This document shows positions 1 through 5,273 of a DNA stretch of 6,212 bases, piece after piece (the stretch's first letter is position 1; every line of letters begins with the position of its first letter). The stretch is from an uncultured Eubacterium sp. (GTDB lineage Bacteria; Bacillota; Clostridia; Lachnospirales; Lachnospiraceae). The translations under genes were made by a program, and so were the position numbers. The notes beneath the pieces were generated by a model. That model searched no databases. It worked only from the letters and a program-made list of their open reading frames with translations, and was not told the DNA's origin. The stretch lies in NCBI GenBank assembly GCA_904502145.1, contig CAJGDH010000114.1, positions 1-6,212 on the forward strand, read 5' to 3'.

Positions 1-76
1 CTCTCCCGCCCCTTCCGGTAAGCAGGGAAAAGACCAGGATCACTCCAATGATGCCGAGGATTATTTTCTTTTTCAT
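1..76 (-). CDS. Exported protein with N-terminal signal segment (5' fragment)
   Basis: Only the first 25 codons are in the window; the gene continues past the left edge. The peptide begins MKKKII and has a basic N-terminus followed by a hydrophobic run (about residues 5-20), ending SLLTGRGG. This is a typical Sec signal or membrane anchor. The end of the hydrophobic run resembles a lipoprotein box (LLTGC-GG), but Arg stands where the lipidated Cys would be. The ATG start at 74-76 is supported by a strong ribosome binding site (GGAGGAG on the minus strand, about 82-90). The family cannot be named from so short a piece; a solute-binding lipoprotein or small secreted protein would fit the style. 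Confidence 0.75.
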   Translation of the reverse strand, partial: MKKKIILGIIGVILVFSLLTGRGGR

Positions 77-108
77 GGGAATCTCCTCCTTCAGATTTTA
101 TCATGAAC

Positions 109-114
109 AGTATA
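109..114 (-). promoter_or_regulatory. Candidate -10 box for the left-edge gene
   Basis: On the minus strand this reads TATACT (5 of 6 to consensus), putting the transcription start near 102, about 26 nt before the ATG. No good -35 box is seen 16-18 bp upstream (ATACGG at 132-137). The position where a -35 would sit is next to the palindromes at 137-161, which fits a promoter that needs an activator. This is inferred from sequence only. Confidence 0.4.
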
Positions 115-136
115 GCCGTTTTTCTTCCGGTCCGTA

Positions 137-161
137 TTCACGATTCGTGAACAATGTTCAC
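137..161. promoter_or_regulatory. Two overlapping perfect palindromes, probable operator
   Basis: TTCACGA-T-TCGTGAA (137-151) and GTGAACA-A-TGTTCAC (147-161) are both perfect 7+1+7 palindromes sharing GTGAA. The half-sites TTCAC, GTGAA, TTCAC therefore start at 137, 147 and 157, one helical turn apart. Single further half-sites occur at 104-109 (TGAACA) and 167-172 (TGTTCA). If the start site is near 102, the palindrome centres lie near -42 and -52, a usual place for an activator. The binding protein is unknown; the XRE-type regulator at 582-797 is one local candidate. Confidence 0.5.
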
Positions 162-172
162 AACTCTGTTCA

Positions 173-540
173 TTTACCTTTTGGTAGGGTGTCCGGAGTT
201 TGCAGATGGTGCCCGTAAGCATGCTGAAATCAGATTTTACGTAAACCGTCATGCACGCCGGGGCTGGTCCAAGGCGAAAGACACCCATAGAAAACGTATA
301 TTTACCTTTTCGTGGGGTGTCCTCAGCTTGCAGATGGTGCCCGTAAGCATGCTGAAACCAGATTTACGAAAACCGTCATGCACACCAGGCCTGGTCCAAG
401 GCGAAAGACACCCATAGAAAACGTATATTTACCTTTTCGTGGGGTGTCCGCAGCTTGCAGACGGTGCCCGTAGGCATGCTGAAATCAGATTTTACGTAAA
501 CCGTCATGCACACCGGGCTGGTTAAGGCAGAAGACACCCC
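173..540. repeat. Three tandem copies of a 127-128 bp imperfect palindromic repeat
   Basis: Copies begin at 173, 301 and 428, each opening with TTTACCTTTT. Each holds GGGTGTC near the left (187, 315, 442) paired to GACACCC near the right (280, 407, 533). Inside are GCATG/CATGC (219/250, 347/377, 474/505) and a five-base arm that stays paired while changing: TGGTG/CGCCG in copy 1, TGGTG/CACCA in copy 2, CGGTG/CACCG in copy 3. Outside the GGGTGTC stem, CTTTT also pairs with GAAAAG-type sequence at the right end of copies 1 and 2. The third copy has a decayed right end. The array lies in the 505-bp gap between the left-edge gene and the XRE gene, both on the minus strand. The G-T pairs are compatible only with a plus-strand RNA. 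Confidence 0.85.
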
Positions 541-547
541 AGGATTC

Positions 548-579
548 GGAGCCTTGATCAAAGTGGAGTTTTAGGCTCC
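548..579 (-). other. Weak hairpin just after the XRE gene
   Basis: GGAGCC (548-553) and GGCTCC (574-579) are inverted repeats around a 20-bp loop that itself contains the palindrome TTGATCAA. It begins 2 bp past the XRE stop codon, where a terminator would be expected. There is no T-run after it on the minus strand, so a Rho-independent terminator is not well supported. Confidence 0.25.
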
Positions 580-581
580 AT

Positions 582-797
582 TCAGATAAAGTCTTTCAGG
601 TCCGCGTCATAGTGGAGAACAATGGCGAAGAAGGTTTCCAGGTCGGGAAGCCTGTAGCCGCTCTCGTAATTGGCCACAGTGGTAGCCCCGTAGCCCAGAT
701 ATTCCCCCAGTTCCTGCTGTGTCTCCCCGTGTTCCAGGCGGAGCCTCCGGATTCCGGCTCCGATCATCTCTGCGGTTATCTTTCTCTTTTCTTCCAT
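582..797 (-). CDS. XRE/Cro-CI family HTH transcriptional regulator (71 aa)
   Basis: A small one-domain DNA-binding protein, expected to bind an operator as a dimer. The helix-turn-helix lies at about residues 26-46: TQQELGEYLG as the first helix, then GATTVANYESG as the recognition helix, followed by the usual R-LPDLETFFAI stretch of XRE proteins. No sensor or oligomerisation domain follows; the protein stops at residue 71 with DLKDFI. The start chosen is ATG at 795-797, with AAAGGG seven bases upstream. An in-frame TTG at 822-824 would add nine residues but itself lies inside the GGGAGG-containing leader. The gene follows the DegV terminator, so it has its own promoter; a TTTACA -35-like hexamer lies upstream, but no convincing -10 is seen. 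Its target is unknown. It could regulate itself or the palindromes at 137-161. Confidence 0.85.
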   Translation of the reverse strand: MEEKRKITAEMIGAGIRRLRLEHGETQQELGEYLGYGATTVANYESGYRLPDLETFFAIVLHYDADLKDFI

Positions 798-870
798 AAT
801 TAAGCCCTTTCTGCCTCCCGGCAATAGAAATTGATCAGTTTCTGTAAAAGGGCGTGTAAATTTTGCGAAT

Positions 871-906
871 AAAAAAGATCATCCGCCTTCATGGCAGATG
901 ATCTTT
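871..906 (-). terminator. Rho-independent terminator of the DegV transcript
   Basis: AAAGATCATC (874-883) pairs perfectly with GATGATCTTT (896-905); one mismatch and a further GCC/GGC pair enclose the loop TTCAT. Read on the minus strand the stem is followed by TTTTTT. It lies about 53 bp past the DegV stop and separates that transcript from the XRE gene. Confidence 0.88.
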
Positions 907-958
907 AAAAATGTTCTTTCACTAATTAAATTGGATTAAACTGCGTTCAGTCCCGGGC

Positions 959-1801
959 CTATCTTCTGATGAAAAGCACACCGAGAGTCTCCGGTCCGCA
1001 GTGGGTCGTTACCGTTGCCCCTGCCACGGTTTCCAGGATCTCCCCTGTATCCGGCTGGAGCTCACGGACCAGGTCCTTGACATAGTCTATCGTCTCCTGA
1101 TCACAGCGGGTATGGGTGACCATGATCCGGGTGGTATCTATATCCGTCCGGCCTTTGAGCCGGTCTTCTGCATAGAGCTTTATGGCTCTTCTGATCTTCC
1201 CCCGGTATTTCTTCCCCGGCTTCATCTCCCCGTCGATCACCTCAATACAAGGTTTGATCTGCAGTACATTTGCTCCCAGAGCCGCCAGGGCAGAGCAGCG
1301 TCCGCCTTTCCTCAGGTACTCCATGTCGTTGACTACAAAGCTTGCCTCAACCTTGGGCACAAGGGCCTTGCACTCCGCCACGATCTCTTCTGCGCTGCAG
1401 CCGGATGCGGCCATCTCCGCTGCCCGGATGACCAGAAGGCCCTGGCCTGTGGAAAGGTTCTCGGAGTCGATGACCCAGACACCCTCCACTTCCTGAGCAG
1501 CGATGCGGGCATTCTGACAGGCGCTGGAAAATGTACTGCTCAGACAGAAATGGATGACCTGATACCCCTGGTCGTGCCAGTAGTTAAAGAGTTCCATATA
1601 TGCCTGTGTATTTACGGCACTTGTTTTGGGAAGCTGGCCGGACTCATCGACATAAGCGTAGATATCATCCGGAGTGATCTCTCCGTCCGGACCTGAACGG
1701 CTGCCCAGGATCACATGGAACGGCGCGATAGGTATATCGTATTTTTCAAGGATCTCCGGTGAAAGATCACAGGAGCTGTCCGATGTGATTTTAATTTTCA
1801 T
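959..1801 (-). CDS. DegV family fatty-acid-binding protein (FakB-like)
   Basis: 280 aa, the usual full length of DegV proteins. Members bind a fatty acid and, where studied (FakB of Staphylococcus aureus), present it to the kinase FakA to make acyl phosphate for phospholipid synthesis; they are cytosolic. Family marks seen: TSDSSCDL at 6-13, KTSAVN at 59-64 (Thr/Ser near the carboxylate), SSTFSSACQNA at 88-98, DSENLSTGQGLLV at 112-124, EYLRKGGRCSAL at 161-172, KPCIEV at 183-188 and THCGPETLGV at 266-275, whose His is also a carboxylate contact in FakB. The ATG at 1799-1801 has AAGGGAG at good spacing. The upstream gene ends 35 bp away with no terminator, so the two are probably co-transcribed, ending at the terminator at 871-906. 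No FakA gene is in the window. The exact ligand cannot be read from sequence. Confidence 0.93.
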   Translation of the reverse strand: MKIKITSDSSCDLSPEILEKYDIPIAPFHVILGSRSGPDGEITPDDIYAYVDESGQLPKTSAVNTQAYMELFNYWHDQGYQVIHFCLSSTFSSACQNARIAAQEVEGVWVIDSENLSTGQGLLVIRAAEMAASGCSAEEIVAECKALVPKVEASFVVNDMEYLRKGGRCSALAALGANVLQIKPCIEVIDGEMKPGKKYRGKIRRAIKLYAEDRLKGRTDIDTTRIMVTHTRCDQETIDYVKDLVRELQPDTGEILETVAGATVTTHCGPETLGVLFIRR

Positions 1802-1836
1802 ACTTTTTCTCCCTTGCTAAAGCTGCTTTTCAGCGG

Positions 1837-2094
1837 TCATACTGATCGGCCGATAATCGGTGAAGCCCCGAATCTGCGGGCAAAGATGTTGGAGAGATTG
1901 GATATCCTTTGTTCTATCTGCTGCAGGTATTCATCCTCCCATGCTTCCCTTTCGGTTTTGGCCAGGAAAGTACTTTTCTCCTGTTCATAGTGCTGGATGA
2001 GCCGGACAAACTCTTCCTGGGTCAGATCTCCGGGCTCTGTTCCCCCGGTGACATTCCCCAATTCATCCAGTTCCAGTAATCTCTTTTCTTCCAT
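1837..2094 (-). CDS. 85-aa protein with double-glycine-type leader
   Basis: Not recognised as a named family. The first 18 residues, MEEKRLLELDELGNVTGG, match the double-glycine leader consensus of bacteriocins and signalling peptides: Gly-Gly at -2/-1, Val at -4, Leu at -7, Glu at -8 and Leu at -12. Cleavage after GG would leave a 67-residue product that is charged, probably helical (about residues 23-65, rich in Glu, Gln, Lys), without cysteine and without the hydrophobic stretch of class II bacteriocins. The start is firm: AGGAGG lies eight bases before the ATG at 2092-2094. A TATAAT -10 sits about 47 bp upstream. DegV follows after 35 bp on the same strand. No peptidase-containing ABC exporter is in the window, so export is not shown. 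It could instead be a cytosolic helical protein with a chance GG motif. Confidence 0.75.
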   Translation of the reverse strand: MEEKRLLELDELGNVTGGTEPGDLTQEEFVRLIQHYEQEKSTFLAKTEREAWEDEYLQQIEQRISNLSNIFARRFGASPIIGRSV

Positions 2095-2140
2095 TATGTT
2101 ATCCTCCTGAAATCCTGTTTACTTTCTTTATATTGATGAT

Positions 2141-2169
2141 ATTATAACCAATTTTTCTGCCCATGGATA
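2141..2169 (-). promoter_or_regulatory. Promoter for the double-glycine protein and DegV
   Basis: On the minus strand a perfect TATAAT lies at 2141-2146, with a poor -35 (TATCCA) 17 bp upstream at 2164-2169. The start would be near 2134, giving a leader of about 40 nt that carries the AGGAGG site. The perfect -10 makes this the most convincing promoter for the 2094-959 transcript. Confidence 0.55.
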
Positions 2170-2196
2170 GCCCTTTTTGAAGCAGAGGGATCGCCG

Positions 2197-3792
2197 TTAC
2201 ATTTTCTCCGGATCTCTCAGTATCTCCTGATCAAGCATCTCCTGATGACCGGCCTGAAGGACCATCTCAAAATGATGGGCCATGACTTTTGACCCGGTGA
2301 TCAGGAAGTCCAGGATCAGGGCCAGAGTTCCCGCGATGGCCAGTCCCTGAGAAGGTATATTCAGCTGGCTCATAATGATTCCCAGGGAGACCAGGATTCC
2401 TCCCGTAACCGGCGGATTGGCTATGGCCAGGATCGTACAGATCAGTCCGGCCGTAAAAATCCATTCAGGAGACACCGCCACCTGGTATATCTCTGCAAGA
2501 TAGTAGGTTGTGGAGAGAAGGACAGAGCAGAAAGTGACTGCGTAAATGTTGAGGCCCAGAGGATAGGCAAGATTGGTGTAACTCTCTGAGATCCCCAGCC
2601 TGTTTTTATTGACCTCCAGCCCTGTCGGCATCGCCACAAGGGACGAGCTGGTCGTGACACCGATAAGGTAGGTCGGAAGAATCTTGCGGAACAGGGTGAC
2701 CAGGGACACTCTGTATCTCAGGGAAACGATCAGCCCCATGGTAAATACAAAGAGGTATGAAACGGTCACTGCCGCAAGTATCGGCTTCCACAGTTTCGCG
2801 GCATCCCCAAGCCCGGTTTCCCAGAACATCTTCAGCAGCGAAGCAAAGATAAACAAAGGAAGGAATCGACCGATCATCTCAACTCCGTTCAGAAAAACGG
2901 CATAAAGATCAAGAAGGGTGGACCGCAAAGTCTCCAGCCGGTTGTCCAGGTTGATGATCACCACTCCCAGAAACAGCGCCAGAATGATGATCTGCATAGT
3001 ATTGTTCTCGGAAAAAGGCAGCACGATATTCCCCGGAAGAATGTTGATCACCAGGTCATAAATCTTCTGAAATGAATTGGACGTGGATACCTTGTCCTCA
3101 AAATGCAGATTGAAAAAGGGCACAAGGACGATGGTATAGATAACGGCCAGCACGGCGGTTGCCGCAAGATATCGTGTGATCACATATCTGCCCAGCCTGC
3201 CGAAATCTGCCCCCTGCCCGGTGCGGATGATGCTGTTTATGACACTCAGAAAGACCAGCAAAGGAGCCAGGGTCATCAGCAGTTTCATATAGATATCCGA
3301 GACCGGAGTAAGCAGATACTGTATCAATGCCTCTTTTATCCCGGGGGAGATCATCGGCGCGCACAGCCCAAGCACCAGGGCCGTCCCCAGGGCTGCCAGC
3401 AGCTGAACTTCCGTCTTTATGCCCTGAGAAGGCACCGTCAGGGTGATCCGGTTGTATCCCAGACGGTAAGTCCATCTTGGCTGTATCCCGAGGCCGTTAA
3501 GGATCATATCAGAAACTGTATCCCCGTTCGTTCTGTCTGTGGGGTCCAGCTTTTCTCCTCCGTAGACCATGGTGATCCATGGTTTTCCGAACCTTCTCGT
3601 AAGAAAGAGGTCAATCTCTTTTTCCTCTTTGCTCATTTCCACCAGGGAGATCAGGGTCTCCTCCACCACGAGCCTCATACGGACGCAGATTCCCTGTTCC
3701 ACGCCGCAGTCCCGGAGAAAGGCCTGGACCAGTTCGGATATCTCATCCACCGATTTTAGATTGACAGGATAATTACTCTTTTTGATCTTCAT
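2197..3792 (-). CDS. SDF (DAACS) family symporter with N-terminal GHKL-like domain
   Basis: 531 aa; ordinary family members are about 400-450 aa. Residues ~1-122 are soluble and resemble an RsbW-type GHKL ATPase (VVEETLISLVEM at 42-53 as N-box, TMVYGGEKLDP at 74-84), but the N-box Asn is Ser49 and the DxGxG loop is not recognisable, so ATP binding is doubtful. Residues ~128-510 are a dicarboxylate/amino-acid:cation symporter: LLMTLAPLLVFLSVINSI, then PGNIVLPFSENNTMQIIILA (253-272), the serine-rich TTSSSLVAMPTGLE (380-393), PLGLNIYAV (411-419), hairpin NPPVTGG (459-465) and ILDFLITGSKVMAHH (493-507). Compared with GltPh, Asp394 and Thr398 are kept (D495, T499), but Arg397, Asn401 and Asp405 become Ile, Lys and His, and NMDGT becomes NIYAV. 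The substrate and coupling ion are therefore uncertain. The RBS is weak (GGAAG, 11 nt before ATG). Confidence 0.88.
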   Translation of the reverse strand: MKIKKSNYPVNLKSVDEISELVQAFLRDCGVEQGICVRMRLVVEETLISLVEMSKEEKEIDLFLTRRFGKPWITMVYGGEKLDPTDRTNGDTVSDMILNGLGIQPRWTYRLGYNRITLTVPSQGIKTEVQLLAALGTALVLGLCAPMISPGIKEALIQYLLTPVSDIYMKLLMTLAPLLVFLSVINSIIRTGQGADFGRLGRYVITRYLAATAVLAVIYTIVLVPFFNLHFEDKVSTSNSFQKIYDLVINILPGNIVLPFSENNTMQIIILALFLGVVIINLDNRLETLRSTLLDLYAVFLNGVEMIGRFLPLFIFASLLKMFWETGLGDAAKLWKPILAAVTVSYLFVFTMGLIVSLRYRVSLVTLFRKILPTYLIGVTTSSSLVAMPTGLEVNKNRLGISESYTNLAYPLGLNIYAVTFCSVLLSTTYYLAEIYQVAVSPEWIFTAGLICTILAIANPPVTGGILVSLGIIMSQLNIPSQGLAIAGTLALILDFLITGSKVMAHHFEMVLQAGHQEMLDQEILRDPEKM

Positions 3793-3838
3793 GATGAATA
3801 CACTTCCGGAAATCCAGGATCAACAGATGCTTTTTCAC

Positions 3839-3856
3839 TTTAATATCTTTATTAAA
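3839..3856. promoter_or_regulatory. AT-rich dyad in the divergent intergenic region
   Basis: TTTAATA-TCTT-TATTAAA is a perfect 7+4+7 inverted repeat. If the minus-strand promoter at 3866-3894 is right, the dyad covers about +3 to +20 of the symporter transcript, where a repressor could act. AT-rich dyads arise easily by chance, so support is modest. Confidence 0.3.
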
Positions 3857-3865
3857 CATGTCTAT

Positions 3866-3894
3866 ACTATACCCGCAAACCTGTAAAAATACAA
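3866..3894 (-). promoter_or_regulatory. Candidate promoter for the SDF symporter gene
   Basis: Minus strand: TTGTAT (3889-3894), 17-bp spacer, TATAGT (3866-3871, 5 of 6 to consensus). The start would be near 3859, with a leader of about 67 nt before the ATG. Confidence 0.45.
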
Positions 3895-3928
3895 TCATTT
3901 TAGGACTTTGGAAAGTTTGAAAGAGATA

Positions 3929-3957
3929 TTGAACCTATGATGATTATGAAGTATGAT
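3929..3957 (+). promoter_or_regulatory. Candidate promoter for the BASS transporter gene
   Basis: TTGAAC (3929-3934), 17-bp spacer, TATGAT (3952-3957, 5 of 6). The start would be near 3964, about 42 nt before the ATG at 4006. This placing rules out the longer in-frame start at 3937, which would lie upstream of the transcript. Confidence 0.5.
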
Positions 3958-4005
3958 AAAGAAGATTTGTCAAAAGATCAGAATAGATTTATAAAGGAGA
4001 ATCAG

Positions 4006-4926
4006 ATGAAGAAAATCAGTGATTTTATCAGTAAATATATGGCGATTATCGTTCTTGCAGTGGCGGCCCTTGCCCTCTTTGTCCCGGGCACCTGCCTGTG
4101 GATAGATACCGGGTGGATCAACTACCTGCTGATGATTGTTATGTTCGGTATGGGTCTTACCATGAAGACAGAGGATTTTGCCGTCCTGTTCACCAAACCC
4201 AGGGACATGGCGATCGGCTGTCTGGCTCAGTTTCTGATCATGCCTGCCCTGGCCTTCGGCCTCGGCAAGGTCTTCGGACTGAATGAGGAGCTCCTGGTGG
4301 GGGTGATCCTTGTGGGCACATGTCCCGGAGGAACCTCCAGCAATGTCATCACCTATCTCTCCAAGGGAGACACTGCCCTTTCCGTAGGGATGACAAGTAT
4401 CAATACCCTGCTGGCCCCCATACTTACGCCCGCTCTTACCTACCTCTATCTTCGGACTTCCGTCCATGTGGATGTGAAAGCCATGTTTATCTCCATCATC
4501 CAGGTGGTCCTTATCCCCATCGGCCTGGGTGTGCTGATCAACCATTTCCTGGGCAGCCGCACAGAAAGGATCAAAGACGCATTGCCTGCCGTTTCCGTCA
4601 CCGCCATATGCCTTATCGTCGCCGCTGTAGTTTCCCATAACAGTGAGAAGATCCTGACCACAGGCGCCATCATCTTTGTCATTGTTATCCTCCACAATCT
4701 GCTGGGATATCTGTGCGGATTCCTGATCGGCGTGATCTTCAGGATGGACACTCCCAGAAAGAAGGCTATCTCCATCGAGATCGGCATGCAGAATTCAGGC
4801 CTCGCCACCACTCTGGCGGCAAGCGCTTTCCCGCAGCTTGCCATGGCCACCGTCCCCGGCGCCATCTTCTCCGTATGGCATAACATTTCCGGTGCGGTAC
4901 TTGCCGGCATATTAAGAAGAAAATGA
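4006..4926 (+). CDS. Bile acid:sodium symporter (BASS/SBF) family transporter
   Basis: 306 aa, about ten membrane segments, the normal size for bacterial BASS carriers. They move organic anions (bile acids, pantoate, 2-keto acids) inward with sodium. Family marks: GMGLTMKTEDF at 48-58, CPGGTSSNVITYLSKGD at 106-122 (the first crossover region) and SIEIGMQNSGLATTLA at 256-271, containing the Glu and Gln that bind sodium in ASBT-type structures (E258, Q262 here). The start is ATG 4006-4008, with AAGGAG at 3994-3999 six bases before it. An in-frame ATG at 3937 would add 23 polar residues with no RBS. The gene is divergent from the SDF symporter and converges on the small membrane-protein gene. 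The substrate cannot be decided: pantoate/ketopantoate carriers and bile-acid carriers share these motifs. Confidence 0.92.
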   Translation: MKKISDFISKYMAIIVLAVAALALFVPGTCLWIDTGWINYLLMIVMFGMGLTMKTEDFAVLFTKPRDMAIGCLAQFLIMPALAFGLGKVFGLNEELLVGVILVGTCPGGTSSNVITYLSKGDTALSVGMTSINTLLAPILTPALTYLYLRTSVHVDVKAMFISIIQVVLIPIGLGVLINHFLGSRTERIKDALPAVSVTAICLIVAAVVSHNSEKILTTGAIIFVIVILHNLLGYLCGFLIGVIFRMDTPRKKAISIEIGMQNSGLATTLAASAFPQLAMATVPGAIFSVWHNISGAVLAGILRRK

Positions 4927-4958
4927 AAAGAGCTCCCGGTCATCTTCTGACCGGAAGC
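4921..4958 (-). terminator. Terminator shared by convergent genes, best on the minus strand
   Basis: CCGGTCA (4936-4942), loop TCTTC, TGACCGG (4948-4954), extended by GCT/AGC across one mismatch. On the minus strand it is followed by CTCTTTTCATTTTC, a fair T-tract, about 42 bp past the stop of the small membrane-protein gene and overlapping the BASS stop codon. On the plus strand the following sequence has only a broken T-tract, so it probably serves BASS less well. Confidence 0.6.
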
Positions 4959-4999
4959 CCTTAAGCAAATGTATTCTTTTCCGTTCTGCCTTTAACTCT

Positions 5000-5218
5000 T
5001 TACGCCTGTACGCCGGTAAGCAAAGATACGATCCCCAGAATGACCAGGATCGGTAAGGCAACGAAGATCAGGCCTTTTAAAACCAGGCCGATGAGGATGA
5101 AGGGGAGAAAGATCAAGGTAAACAGGACCTTTGTCAGACCCCAGGCTCCTCTTATTGCCAGAAAAGCAACTTTGCCGAACACCGCGAACATACAAATAAT
5201 GAAAATCAATGTCAACAT
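5000..5218 (-). CDS. Small two-helix membrane protein (72 aa)
   Basis: No named family is recognised. The protein is almost entirely hydrophobic: a first segment at about residues 2-22 (LTLIFIICMFAVFGKVAFLA), a short linker with Arg and Lys (RGAWGLTK), then a long hydrophobic stretch at about 31-69 that could be one or two helices broken by Pro39 and Pro56. Small uncharacterised membrane proteins of this kind are common in Lachnospiraceae. The ATG at 5216-5218 has AAGGG seven bases upstream. The overlapping longer frame at 4992-5255 has a charged, Cys- and His-containing sequence without family character and is taken as a shadow. The 45-aa gene ends 55 bp upstream on the same strand, so the two may form one transcript ending at 4921-4958. 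Confidence 0.72.
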   Translation of the reverse strand: MLTLIFIICMFAVFGKVAFLAIRGAWGLTKVLFTLIFLPFILIGLVLKGLIFVALPILVILGIVSLLTGVQA

Positions 5219-5273
5219 ATTTATCCCTTCTTTCCTGATGTGATAACTGACTCATTGAAGATATCGTTACATT

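Noticed and set aside
91..288. Minus-strand reading frame over repeat copy 1 (65 aa)
   Set aside because: It lies mostly within the palindromic repeat, has no proper ribosome site, and the matching peptide is broken in copy 2 by a one-base loss.
173..540. CRISPR array
   Set aside because: The whole ~127-bp unit is repeated; there are no short repeats separated by unique spacers and no cas genes.
376..561. Minus-strand reading frame over repeat copy 3 (61 aa)
   Set aside because: Same repeat-derived peptide as copy 1; no start signal and no sign of coding conservation.
798..824. Longer start of the XRE gene at a TTG
   Set aside because: The internal ATG at 797 has its own AAAGGG site at good spacing, and the extra residues come from the leader sequence itself.
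1001..1696. 231-aa plus-strand frame opposite DegV
   Set aside because: Antisense shadow; DegV motifs on the other strand are unambiguous.
2157..2196. Terminator after the symporter gene
   Set aside because: Only a weak CCCT/AGGG pairing with no T-run can be drawn, so none is called; read-through into the next genes is possible.
3103..3759. 218-aa plus-strand frame opposite the symporter
   Set aside because: His/Gln-rich shadow composition, no RBS, and fully antisense to a gene with clear family motifs.
3937..4005. Longer start of the BASS gene at 3937
   Set aside because: It would add 23 polar residues without an RBS and lies upstream of the predicted -10 box; ATG 4006 has AAGGAG.
3970..4695. 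241-aa minus-strand frame opposite BASS
   Set aside because: Asp/Gly/His-rich antisense shadow of a transporter gene; no family character.
4992..5255. 87-aa minus-strand frame overlapping the small membrane protein
   Set aside because: No matching ribosome site; the overlapping 72-aa frame has a good one and coherent membrane segments.
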